This document shows, piece after piece, positions 1-10,755 of a stretch of DNA of 64,000 nucleotides (the first letter of the stretch is position 1; each line of letters starts with the position of its first letter). Made by a program: the position numbers and the translations under genes. A model generated the notes under the pieces. It made no database searches and was not told the origin of the DNA. It saw only the letters and a program-made list of their open reading frames with translations. Source of the DNA: Pseudoneurospora amorphoporcata (Eukaryota > Ascomycota > Sordariomycetes > Sordariales > Sordariaceae); assembly GCA_033297205.1 (NCBI GenBank), contig MU859161.1, forward strand, positions 60,710 through 124,709. The letters are read 5' to 3'.

Positions 1-1696
1 TGCAGATGATCTCGTCGACGCAAAACTCGTTGAAGTGAAACTCTTATCTGTATGGTCGAGGACGTGGGGGTTATTATCGGTAATGCTAGGTCTTTGCTAT
101 GCATTTGAAGGTCTTTCAAGTCGTTCACAATGCCTGACCCGTGGATTCATTGAAGCAAAGGAATCCATCGGGAAAGTCGGTGGCCTTCGAGAACATGATG
201 TGGCTCTACTTTGTATTGGAAGATGCCTTCATAGACGGTTATAAAGGGATTCCCGTCTGTAAAACTCTCTTGGATCTTGTTGGGGGGTTTACTCCCATTT
301 GAGGTTCCATGTCGTCCACATCTGGCCTATGAACCTCATGACATTCGTATATGACTGGAATCAACATCACATCTGCGGATGGAAACCAACACTTGGCTTC
401 CACTTATTTTATACCTAAGTTAGAACTCTCACTTAAGAACCCAACAGGACCGTTTCGATACCTAGGTATGTTCCAAGCTTGCAAGCAAATCCATCGCATC
501 ACTGCTCGTGTTTCGCCGGGCCCGGAGTGACTTCCTGCGCGTGATAGACCGTCTGAAGTCAATCTATCAATGAAATAACGCGAGCGGTTTCCAAAGCAGG
601 CGCAATGCGAGCACCTTGTGAAGTTTCAGGTGTAATAGAATAGGGATCTGGGGAGGAAGTGCTCACAGACCCCCTCCAGTAGAGTTCGGGCTTGTCTTGG
701 TAACGACCGATGAGCAACAAATGTTTCTTCACCCAATCGGGTTTCCGTTTTGCGTGATATCCGAGTTCCAAACCGGTAGCTCGACATGCCTGGTGAGCCT
801 CTTTGAGCCTTGTGCAGTGGAAGACTGGAAGTCAGAATAACTTTGTTCCAGAATTTGTGATCACATTCGATGCAAGCAAGACCCGCATGGAGCTGAGACG
901 TCGAGTCATACCCTAGTGGGGTTGGGTTGGGTGTGCGTCCATCATTGATTGGGTGAATGCCACAAATGATGCCAAGTATTGCAAAAAGCGAGAGTTTGGT
1001 GGGTAGGTATCGATGCAACCAACGAGACAACAGACTCCACGGGGGACCGCAGCTGACGATGGTTCGTCAGATCTGCGCGGATGGACGACTCGTACACTAC
1101 CTAACTATGGTAATGCCTTCTTCGCGGGGACCGCCTCCCTCCTTCCCATGCCGTGCCTTCTGTTGTGGTCCCTTCTTTCTTGGCGGCGAATGGTGTCAAC
1201 AAGTCGACAGGAGGCGGTGCCACGCAGATGGAAACAACAAAGCCACGCAGCTTCCATCTCGAGAGTCCAGGAGGACACTGACGAGCAGAAACTGGGCAAG
1301 CTGGACCCCGCGGCGGCCTCCACCCCACTTTATCCTCAACCTCACCACTCATGGCCTCATCAGCGCTTTGATTTGCCCGGCGGCTCTTTCTACGAAAACA
1401 AGATCTGGAACCCAAGAGGACAAGACAGAGGCCAAGCATGACGCCGAGTGTCCTCTGGATGCCAACACAGACGACCAGAACGGAACCAAAGAGAGTCAAG
1501 TGTGGGGACAGGTCGTGGACCGCATCATGGCGTGCTGTGGGTTTCATCGCGGGACCTTCTGTCATACCCCACGTTGAGGAGAAAGGCGGGAGAACCCTGA
1601 TGGGTGATGGCTTGCTGTGTACAAGCGGTTGAGGCGGTCAATTGGCCGACCCACGCGGACAACCTACTAAGCAGATCGTTCCCCGTCTTCGTTGTG
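1..1696. other. Intergenic, no gene seen
   Basis: I see no convincing gene here. The longest open frames (around 957-1577) overlap on both strands, lack family motifs and lack a good start context, so they look like chance frames in GC-rich DNA. The right part is the upstream region of the CVNH gene. Confidence 0.5.
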
Positions 1697-1702
1697 TATA
1701 AG
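1697..1702 (+). promoter_or_regulatory. Probable TATA box of the CVNH gene
   Basis: TATAAG lies about 120 bp before the start codon at 1820. It is followed by a CT/CA-rich, A-rich leader without upstream ATGs close to the start, ending in ATCAACATG. The assignment is by position and composition only. Confidence 0.45.
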
Positions 1703-1819
1703 AAGGCGGCTTCCCCTTCTCCCAGTTTGCACTTGGCTGTCTGTCAAGTTCTAAACCTTCATCCACAAACTTTGATACCACCACAAACCTATTACCACCC
1801 CCAAACTAACACCATCAAC

Positions 1820-2306
1820 ATGTCTTTCCACCTTTCTGCTGAGGAGGCTCGCATCGAATCCCGCGATGGCAGGACCTACCTCCATGCTCGTCTCCGCCGC
1901 GAGGACGGCGAGTGGAACGATGCTGAGTTCGACCTTGATACTGTCCTTGGAAACGATGATGGTAAGTAGTTAAAGCTATCTTCATTCTCAGCAACCTTCA
2001 GATGCCGGACAGGATGCTGACGTGGTTCCTCTTCTCTAGGTCACTTCCAGTGGGGTGGTCAGAACTTCACCGCCTCCGCCCGCAACATCACTTTCGACCC
2101 CAAGGAGGGTGCCGCCGAGCAGCCCATTCTCCGTGCCGAACTCCAGGACTGCAACCAGGAGTGGCACGCCCGCGACGTCAACCTCACCGAGATCGTTGAG
2201 AACATCAACGGCCACTTTGAGCCTAGTAAGTCCAATCGCCGTCCAGTCAGCATTGAACTTCAGACATGCAACATACTGACAACTTGCTTCCTCACCAGAG
2301 TTTTAA
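1820..2306 (+). CDS. Cyanovirin-N homologue (CVNH lectin-like protein)
   Basis: Three exons (1820-1961, 2040-2225, 2299-2306) join to a 111-residue protein beginning MSFHLSAEEARIE and ending in GHFEPKF. Introns have GTAAGT donors, and the last exon adds only two residues after completing a split Lys codon. The length and internal pattern (RREDGEWNDA, GHFQWGGQNFT, EGAAEQPILRAEL, RDVNLTE) fit the single-domain CVNH family (PF08881), which has two tandem, partly similar halves and a carbohydrate-binding fold. Filamentous fungi of the Neurospora group carry a homologue of the same length, and the present protein is clearly similar but not identical to the one I remember from N. crassa. There is no signal peptide, so it should be cytosolic. 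Known members bind mannose-rich glycans weakly or variably; the biological role in fungi is not settled. Confidence 0.93.
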
Positions 2307-3177
2307 GTAGCTAGGACGCACACGCGAAGAAATTCGTGGCAGGCGGCGTAAAGGGACCGTTCGGATGACATGGGAGATGAATACTCGTAACCATAATCTT
2401 TAATGGTACTACTTAGGGGGACAAGACAGGCATTGGACACGGTAGCAATGAAAGCCTTGTTCAAAAAGCAAACAAACATCGACCGACTCGCACATGTGTA
2501 GATGTACCATCTCTGGCACTGGCTCGACAAGGCAACCCATAAGCTCCCACTGGGTGCTCGACGAGGGGCTCGACCGTAATTTCCCCGTCCCAGTGCAGGT
2601 GGATCGTGAATGGAGCCCGACATGGTAAGGGGTTGTGGTGGAGAAGAGATGTCGAGCTTCTCTCCCGTCAAGAGAGTCGAGACGACGTTCATGAGGTCAT
2701 AACGAGCTCCGTCCGAGCTTTCCTACTGACAGGTTCTTGAACTCGGGAAGCTCCAACCTGGGCTGATGTTTACGGCGTCCGTGTCATTTGAACAGGAGGA
2801 GTTCATCCCAAGTGGCATGGTACACATGGACCCCGAGAATTGAGCTTCGGCCGTGACGTAATCCTGGCAGTTCCACGACAGTTTAGAACCGTCGAGACCG
2901 ACAAAATCAAGAGAAAAGACATAAGCGCAACGTGTTTGGATATTATCACACGATAGCACCAGAGATCCGCTTGAGTGCATGAAGAGCTTGCAGAGCTTAC
3001 AACTCTTCTTGCGTGCTCTGTCGCCTTTCGTTGGCAGCTCGTGAAGCTCAAGACAGCTTGTCGGCCAGTCACAATACATACGCCAGTGGAAAAGGGGTGT
3101 GAAGACTGACGAGGGGCTAAAAAGAGGGGCTGAAGAGGGGTTGATCTTAGCTCCAGTCATCAGCTAAGGTATGTACC
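2307..3177. other. Intergenic, no gene seen
   Basis: The 3' flank of the CVNH gene. Minus-strand frames at 2303-2692 and 2723-3160 exist but show no family motif and no splice structure that would improve them. Nothing is annotated. Confidence 0.5.
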
Positions 3178-4609
3178 TACCCTCCGTCCCCACAAAAAAG
3201 GCCGAACGCACGGCCGTACGGCTACGGCACGCTTCCTGGGCATGCCAGGCCATGAAGGCTACCTTTTTGGTCACTCAGAACATGGCCATTTTTCGAGTGC
3301 AAATAATAATAACTATATAAAACTAATGCCCAGTCATTGCTCCTTCAAGGTCAATGCAGTCTTGAAGGATTTGAGGGATTTGGTCAACCCAGGAGTTAAT
3401 AGTTTCTTGGCTTAGTGCAGCCCAGCCTTCCTCAACCAAACCTCGAACTTCCTCGTCATCCCACTTTCCCCTTTTCCAAAGATATTGCTTTAGTGATTGC
3501 CAGGCTTTTTCAATAGGAACAAAATCCGGGGAGCTGGGACAATTAAAGTAGCTTTCCAAGCCATTGTCTTCCTTCTATTGCTTTACAATGTTCTTTTTTT
3601 TCTGTCCGTTTCTTCCTCCTCCGTGACCACTACTATTGTCTTCCTCAACAATAAAATCCTCTCCTTTCCGAAGCCAGTGTCCAACAACCGGCTCAAGGAT
3701 CTTATCTCTGTAAATTTGGAGGCTCATTTTCCCATTGTTATTGCCTGGGACGTTGTACCAGATAAGATCAGACTTGAAATTGTATCCAACTGCAGCCCAA
3801 CAATGAAGCCTTTTCTTATCTTTCTCAGCCGGCTCTTCTTTCTCGATGATGCAATCTGGACAATGTCTTTCCCAAGGTCTCCGGATAACCCAAAGCTTCC
3901 CTTGAGGACCAAAACCAAAGTGGCATTCGTCTGAGAAACGGATTCTTCAAGCCTCAGGAGTTGGATATTTTCTAAGCATCTCTATTGCCCATTTTAGTCT
4001 TCTTTCTTTCAAGGATAGAGAAAGGTAAGCCTTTTCGCAAGCAATGCACTTCCGGAAATGCATTTCTTTAACCGCACGCCTTACAGTTTCTCCAGAAACC
4101 TCGATATCTAGCCCGGCAGCCCTCGGAAGCCCTTCCCAAGGGATAGTTCTCCCATCAAAACCATTGCTTTCTAGAAACCTTTCTAGGATAGCTAAAGCTT
4201 TGGGGGTGAGTTTTTTCTTCCGACCTCGAGTTTCTTTGAAGTTAGAAGCGTTGTGAAAAGTCCTGCCGTCGTCTTTGCCATTGTTTTCCTAGTAGCATTT
4301 GAGAGCGAGAAAGCCTTGAGTTTTTCCAATGCCGTTTTCTCTAAAGATGGCTGTTTTGTTGCATGGTTTTCCCGCCTTTTGGTAGTGTAGAATAGTACCA
4401 ATAGCTCGGTTTCGTCTCGGAGTATTATGTTCGTGTAGCATTGTCGTTGGTGATAAAAAAGCTATGGCCAAAGAAGATGAATTCCGTTGTTTTGTTTACT
4501 TTGGTTCTGGTGATGAGGTCTGCCAAGCTAGCAATAACAGGGGTTTTGCCAAGAAAGCGTACAGTAAGCGGCACCGGGCGTTCGGCCTTTTTTTGTGGGC
4601 AGGGAGCTA
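3178..4609 (-). mobile_element. Tc1/mariner-type DNA transposon with TA target site
   Basis: Two diverged terminal inverted repeats face each other. The left one reads CTCCGTCCCCACAAAAAAGG (3182 on); the reverse complement of the right one reads CTCCCTGCCCACAAAAAAAG (ending 4606). Both continue into GGCCGAACGC and share further matches for about 50 bp. Each end is next to a TA (3178-3179 and 4608-4609), the target used by Tc1/mariner elements. The body, about 1.43 kb, holds one minus-strand transposase frame with stops (see the pseudogene entry). Base composition is not strongly AT-shifted, so RIP damage is light at most, unlike the neighbouring element at 4658. The exact outer base is uncertain by 1-2 nt because the two ends differ by one base in length. 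Confidence 0.85.
3323..4441 (-). pseudogene. Tc1/mariner-type (DDE) transposase, three in-frame stops
   Basis: One continuous minus-strand frame of 373 codons runs from the ATG at 4441-4439 to TAG at 3325-3323. It is interrupted only by in-frame stops at 4289-4291 (TAG), 3947-3949 (TGA) and 3575-3577 (TAG); I see no frameshift. The N-terminal part (TPRRNRAIG...) looks like a helix-turn-helix DNA-binding region, followed by a basic RGRKKKLTPKA stretch. The catalytic DDE_3-like part shows FSDECHFGFGPQG for the first Asp, FIVEEDNSSGHGG for the second, and CPSSPDFVPIEKAW for the third acidic region; the second Asp and the Glu of PIE are separated by about 41 residues. It would cut and paste its own element by binding the terminal repeats. 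With three stops it should not make active enzyme from this copy. Confidence 0.85.
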
Positions 4610-4657
4610 CCTTAGGTAGTTTGGTAGTGTACACTAGTGTAGAGCTAAGGTACCTTA

Positions 4658-6316
4658 GGGCGTGATCGGCTGCTCGGAAATCGACCTGGAAATGGGATTT
4701 CCGTGCAGCCAGCTAGCCTGTTCGGAAATGGATTTTAGCAGCAAATTCTGTTCAATTGTAGGTCTATTAGTTCGTAGCCAAGACCATTTCCGAAGGCATT
4801 TCTAGAACCTATTCGAATACTCAGAAATTTAAATCTCGGAAATTTCTTGTATTAAATACGTAAGTCGATTAAATTATTATATAGATAAATATTAACTAGT
4901 ATTTATCATTATAAAATCATACCTTTTCTTTAATTGCACATACCCTTCTTGTATTCTCTTATAATAAAGTAAAACCTCTTTTTTTACTTTGAAATTTACC
5001 CTTCCAATTTATATAATAGTAATAGCCGAATCTTAAAATAACGATTCCTAATTAGGAAATTTCTAATTACTATCCTAGCCTAACCAGTATACCCCCCCTT
5101 CTATTCAACCACCCTCCTCGCTTACTCTATCGATTTCTACTATAATTTCCTAATTTTAGTCCTAGTCTTAATCTTCTTAACAGGTTAACATAGTGTCATA
5201 GGGATAGATCGCATACCCTATGCCTTAGTATCATTGACCAGCATGGTCATAGCACCGGGACCAGCCTTGGCACGAGGGCTTAACGAGCCCTATGTATGCC
5301 CTGGCTAGCGTACACCTCTTCTTTCCTCCCTCGTACAACAACATATGTCATACCCTATACTTAACAGTGCCCTTGCCTCGTGATAATAGTTTCGTTTTAT
5401 TTAAATTAAGTCGTACTTCAAAGTAAGACTTATTAAGCGTTCTTAATATTCTACTAAAATAAGAAAAGAATTTTGGATCTACTTCAATCTTATAGGGTGT
5501 ATAAAATTCTAATAATTAAATTTTATACTTAATAAAAATTAATAATAAATCTAAAATATAGTAAAATATTTTAATTTACTAATAAGTTTATATTAATTAT
5601 ACATCTTATATTTATATTATTATTAACCTTAAAATAATATTACTGCTATAATTAAATTAAAAGTCAGCGAAACGAAACGTTATACTTTATATAATTATAA
5701 AAAGGAAGTATAGCAATTTCTCTTATATAAATATATATTTCGTCGAGCGTAATACCTATACTCCTCTAACTAAGTTGATAAAGTATAAAATATACGCTAG
5801 CTTATACACAATAGTATTTTAAAATGATATTAGTATCTAATAAAAAGATCTTTCATTATAAAGAATCCTCGCTACTTATATAAATTTATAGGTATCTAGA
5901 GCGCTTATAGAATAAGGCGGATTATTAAAAGGACTAGTACAATTACTATTATACGTTTACATATCAATCGCTATTATCGCTGCTAAACGAAAGCGTTATA
6001 ATTTATAGTATTGATAGGGTATTAATAGTATTAATAGTATTAAAGTCGCTGTTAGACGTTACATATGTGAAAAAAGTAGAAATTTTAAATTTCTAAATCG
6101 ATTTCTAGAGTATTTGCTCTAGAAGCTAGCTGGATCGATTTTAGAAGGAATTTAATTATTTAATTAGTCAGAATACAAATGTGGGGGCAGGGAATTCCAG
6201 AAGCCAGTTTTGGTACGATTTCCAGGCGGAAATGTTCCAGGGCATTCCGAACGGCTCCTGGAAATTCTGGCTTGGAAGACTTCCGAGTCCTGATTTCCGA
6301 GCAGCCGATCACGCCC
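4658..6316. mobile_element. AT-rich PIF/Harbinger-type element with TTA duplication
   Basis: Perfect 25-bp terminal inverted repeats, beginning GGGCGTGATCGGCTGCTC, lie at 4658-4682 and 6292-6316. They are flanked by a direct TTA at 4655-4657 and 6317-6319, the target duplication of PIF/Harbinger elements, whose ends also tend to start with GG. The 1.66-kb interior is very AT-rich with no coding frame, apart from a less AT-rich patch near 5180-5360. This is what heavy RIP would leave of a transposon, but it could also be an AT-rich non-autonomous element. Subterminal repeats of the kind TTCCG/GGAAAT occur just inside both ends. It starts only about 50 bp beyond the Tc1-type element. Confidence 0.85.
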
Positions 6317-6319
6317 TTA

Positions 6320-7329
6320 AGAGCTGCTGGGATGGCCGTTGAATGAATCGCTGGTTCTCGTGGTTCGTTGGACCTGCGCTAGCATTGCCGCTGCCGAGCA
6401 TCTGAGTAACAGGCTGTCACGTGGCCGTACGAGCAATCGACAAGAAGTCGGGTGCGATGATAAGCGATGAGATACTGTACGTTCTTCCTGTACTTACTTG
6501 ACCCTGACGCCGACAGTGTCGCAATCCACTGCTGCAGTGGAATTGTGAGGCACGTGCAACTAACAGATAGGGTAGAGAAAGGGACAGAAGCCCGGAAGCC
6601 CTGGGTCATAGGTACCTTACCTCTCAGCAGCGTTCCATTCTGCTCTTTGTGTTGCACCTATCGTCGTGATGGCTTCCTTCCACATACAGGTCCTTTGGTG
6701 TGGGGTGGAAGCCGTCGGGTCCCGATGTGCTCTGGCTTAGTTCGGATAACACAAGATTGATTCTTGTGTAACCACGGCGCTTCCTCTCCAAAATGGACCT
6801 ATTGTTGGGGTTTCTCAGGGTTGTACCTACCAGAACGCCAAGTCAGGTGGCGACTGTCTGGATGCTTATGTACCCTGGCATTGGAAGGTGCGATTGAGGG
6901 CGTCTTCTGTTTTCCCGGAAGCCGGTTTTTGAAATCCGGGGCGGAGATGGGGGGTGGGTTCGAGCAAAAGGGGTCGTGTACAGTAGGTAGGTACCTACAT
7001 AGGTACAAGAGAATACTAGAATACAGTTCAATGGATGCCCTGTAAATGCAAGTACCTATAAATGCAAAGACCCAGTAACCCAGTTTTGTATGTAAGTGCA
7101 GGGGCTCTAAGTGCAAACACCCACTAAGTGCAATGGAAGGAAAAAGGCTTGTACTGTATTCAGAACGGTCTGTGCTGTTCCTCTGAATTCCACTTCCAAC
7201 CCAAGTGTGGCCTTCACCACCAAACCTGGCAACTCGGTCGTCGGGGATCATACCGGAAAAACTTGCACCAGCACCCGTCTCTGGGGGTCTCTTCTTTCCC
7301 GCTACACCATTCCATCAAATACGCCATCT
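6320..7329. other. Intergenic with decayed TGCAA-type repeats
   Basis: No gene is supported. Between about 7040 and 7130 short motifs of the form AAATGCAA or AAGTGCAA recur five times. A TAGGTAGGTACCTACATAGG cluster lies near 6983. The N-terminal remains of the HET pseudogene may begin in the right-hand part. Confidence 0.4.
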
Positions 7330-9917
7330 TCATTTCAGTTCAACAGGCTTTTTGTCACGAGCCTTGAGGAAGACGAATTTCCGCATTCCTGTGCCTTCTG
7401 TCAGCAGTTCATGATAGACTACAGCGAAGAAGATGGGGGGCTCTCAGTAACCTGTCGCTAGATGCTGGACCGGTTCCTTTTCCGTTCAAGTGTCGCATCC
7501 CGAAGAGTATGAAGAGGCGCGTGCAAAGCTCCGAACGGACCTAGCAAATATTCCATCTCATTTGATGTTGCCCTAAATATCTTAGGTCACCGGCTGCGAG
7601 AGACTGCATTCTTGCAAATGACCTGGACCAAGCCTTGAAGGACTTTCCAAGTACTCTCGATTTTGAGTTGAGGTTTCTTGATGCCATGCTTGTGGCCAAG
7701 TTAAACAAAACCTCTACTGCCTTCTTCCGTCTATGATCCGGAACGAGCCTGTTCGAAACGTTCACGACCAGGCAAGCCGACTTCCGACTACTGGACAAGA
7801 CCATGGGTCATCAAGACGTATTTCACTGTGACCGAGGAAGGTGCGCAAACTCCATACACTTAGGTAGGTACGTCTTGGAACACGTAGAGGTACGGTTGCT
7901 AACAACAGTATCATGCTCTATTTTCAATAGCCAATGTCCGCCTCATCAGCGATCAGTGCTCGGCCGGTCAGTTACTGGAACTTCCCACGCCAGCACACGC
8001 TAGATCACAGCCGCTCCCGGCTGTGCACTTGTGTTCATGGACATGGTGAGGCCGGGCCTGCTGCCGGTCCGTCGTCTAGGCCGAAGCGACTGCTCGCCAT
8101 CAGCCACGGTTATCCTCAGAATCACTCAACGTTTGTTGTCATCGTAGGCAATTCCCAGAGAGTTCCAGTCCGAATGCGACTCTCTCGTACAGATGGGGTC
8201 AGGGACAAAAACCAACAATGACCAAGAGATTGTTGAGCAAAGGCGTTAAGTGCTTTACGATTTCACACTAAAGACTTGCCTAAAACTATTTCCGACGCCG
8301 TGTTCGTCTGCCAGTCACTTGGGGCAGAGTACCTGTGGGTGGATGCCGTGTGTATCATTCAAGAAGATGGACAGGATAAAGCCGAGCAGATTGGGCAGAT
8401 GCAGCATACCTATTTACAGCCAATCCACCATTACGATTGTCGCATCCAGGGCCAATTCTTCAATGGGCAGATTTCTCCATCCCCGACTTGAGCTTGGAAA
8501 GGGGTTGGGGGATACCTGCCGACTGACCTACCGCAGTAGGGGAGGAGGTGAGGGCGGCATTATCTTACGCCTCAGAAAACATAAAGAGCCAATCGCGGGA
8601 GCCTTTGCACGAGCGTGGCTGGGCATATGAGGAATTCTTGCTTCCCCCTCGCGTCATTGACTACGGCCGCATGCGGACAACATAGGTAACATTGGCGGGA
8701 ATGCGAGTCAACAATCACAGATGGCGGGATAAGCTCTGCAGACGCCGCGATGCTATTAATCCGGCGAAGGGGATTCGTGATATTATTTAGCTGGAAAGGG
8801 GAAGAGTAGAAAACGAGGTAGGCGTCAAGTGGCGTCCGCTCAAACACATAGCAAGCTAGCCCCCTAGAAGACTCGTGGAGGTTGTTTGTGGAGGAATGTA
8901 GGTAGTATACGGAGCTCTCCATCCACAGCTGATCGTCTCAACGCCATGTCCGCCATCGCCAATGTTTTCTCCAAGCTCACTGACCAGAAGGACGAATATC
9001 TTGCCGGCCATTGGTGGTCCAGCCTCCCAGAGTCCCTGATGTGGTGCAGAAGTTGGCGAAACAACGAACCCGAGGTTAAGACCCATAGGCATTCGTCCGA
9101 GGAGTGCTTTGCCCCCTCTTGGTCATGGCCTTCGGTTATGGGAAGCGTCAAATTTAAATATCAATATGGCAAAGCCGGCGATATCGAGGTCGACTTTAAG
9201 ATTAACGATTGTCGAGTCCAGGTTACCGACCCCATAACCGCACCGTTTGCATCCGCTTCGTCCGGTCGTCTACACGTCAGGGCCAAGACCCTCTGGGGGA
9301 ATGTGGGCTATTACCCAGAAGAATTCAAAGTCCATCGAGGAGAAGTTGAACACAAGATTCGTATTTCCTTAGACAGTCTCTCTCTGCCTTTCAACCTCGA
9401 CTGGCCCGATTTGCCTACCTACCTTAGGTATATTCCCGATGGTTTCGATCAAGATATCGTAGAGGGAACTATTATGTCGGTAATACTGGTAGTATGTGAA
9501 ATGCCACCCGACGTGTGTCCGCATACAACCGGGATGGTAGCTAAAGAGGTCGGAAACGGGTTATATCGCTGCGTGGGTTGGTTCAACAACTTGGCCAATA
9601 TTTACAGTAGGGCTTGGCCGGTTATAAAACCTCATCCGGCCATCCCAGAGGCAGACGGGCTACGCAGCAGACCGTTGGACATGGAACTTGTCAAGAAGAC
9701 GAGGGAGGCATGGTACAACATGTTCGAAGTCAGGGAACTCCAGCATGATTATATGATGCTGTTCCGTGGCAAGTTTCCCTTCGGTATGCCGACCAGCACC
9801 AGAATACGGGTTGGGAACCATGCCTTCATCGTTCACAACAGAAACCCCTGCCATGGCACCAATGAAGATCTGAAATATCTCACCCTCAACTTTTCAACAA
9901 GTGAAACTCCGACCTGA
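7330..9917 (+). pseudogene. HET-domain (heterokaryon incompatibility) protein, decayed
   Basis: Pieces of one HET-domain protein (PF06985) appear in order on the plus strand but in changing frames. A Cys-rich start (HSCAFCQQF, near 7380-7420) is followed by a poorly readable stretch. Then the core HET motif LPKTISDAVFVCQSLGAEYL with WVDAVCIIQED follows at about 8273-8370. The frame shifts at about 8405 to YSQSTITIVASRANSS, then again to LHERGWAYEEFLLPPRVIDY at about 8599-8670, with an in-frame TAG soon after. A 344-codon open C-terminal frame (8886-9917) carries DRLNAMSAIANVF and DEYLAGHWW, typical of the region after the HET domain. HET proteins trigger death or growth arrest of incompatible heterokaryons. 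At least three frame changes plus stops make this copy non-functional; the long intact C-terminus suggests the damage is fairly recent or limited to the N-terminal two thirds. Confidence 0.85.
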
Positions 9918-10307
9918 ACTCTGTGCTTCGTCACAGCTCCACGCATCCCCACCAAGAAAGAAGAGTGTGAGGCCCGTCGACGATGATACGAACACTTCGG
10001 GACAAGAGACAATTTACAAAAAGCGACAGAATCCACGGGACGGTTCAACTACGACAAGTCCATTGCCATACCTACCTGTCCTAGGTATTCATACACCTTC
10101 ACATCATGAAGGTGCCTGCCTAGTCATCTCAGAGCGCCGAGGGCGGATCTAAACTCGTCTCCTCCCTTCCTCTTCGGAGAAGAAGGAGAAGGAGCAAAAA
10201 GGGGTAGACGTGTTGTGCAATGACCACGGCACGCATGTTGTTGACCCCCAAAGATATACATGGTGTAGGTTGGTGTATAGGTCGCTCGGACATATCGGTG
10301 GTAACGC
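9918..10307. other. Intergenic, no gene seen
   Basis: Short spacer between the HET pseudogene and the MITE at 10311. No feature recognised. Confidence 0.5.
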
Positions 10308-10310
10308 TTA

Positions 10311-10752
10311 AGCCGCGTTCGGTCGCCCAGTATGCCAGTAACAGTAAGGAAGTTTATATGGCAGTAAGCAACAGCATACTGCCGTGATTTTTGCGTTCGG
10401 CTATTTTCCAGTAAAAATCTGCAAGTTGATGTAGGTCGCTGCACTTCCCCCAACTCCCCCAATGGCCTACATTTGACCAATCAGAAGGCCAGAAATCGTT
10501 ATAAATCTTACTGCTTTCTTCGCTTTCATATTGCTTCAAACCCCATGTTTATGTCAGTACGCTATGAAAGCACTGCCCGAAGATTGGATTTCCAGCGCAA
10601 TAGTAGCAACGAACACAAAACAGTTATGACTTGAAAATTTGGGGTAGGTTGGGTTGCATTACTGTTGCATTACTATACAGCGATTTCGCTGCAGGCCATC
10701 AACAGTAATGCAACCTCTACGATACTGGCATACTGGGCGACCGAACGCGGCT
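10311..10752. mobile_element. 442-bp MITE, Harbinger-like (TTA target)
   Basis: Perfect 30-bp terminal inverted repeats, starting AGCCGCGTTCGGTCGCCCAG, lie at 10311-10340 and 10723-10752. They are bounded by a direct TTA at 10308-10310 and 10753-10755. There is no coding capacity. Inside the right half, GTTGCATTACTGTTGCATTA and the reverse form AACAGTAATGCAAC form an additional subterminal inverted pair. Size, structure and target fit a non-autonomous PIF/Harbinger-derived MITE. The perfect repeats and target duplication suggest a young or RIP-escaped insertion. Confidence 0.88.
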
Positions 10753-10755
10753 TTA

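Noticed and set aside
957..1577. 206-codon plus-strand open frame with overlapping minus-strand frames
   Set aside because: Low-complexity translation without motif, in a GC-rich stretch where long chance frames occur on both strands; the codon pattern is unlike that of the nearby real genes.
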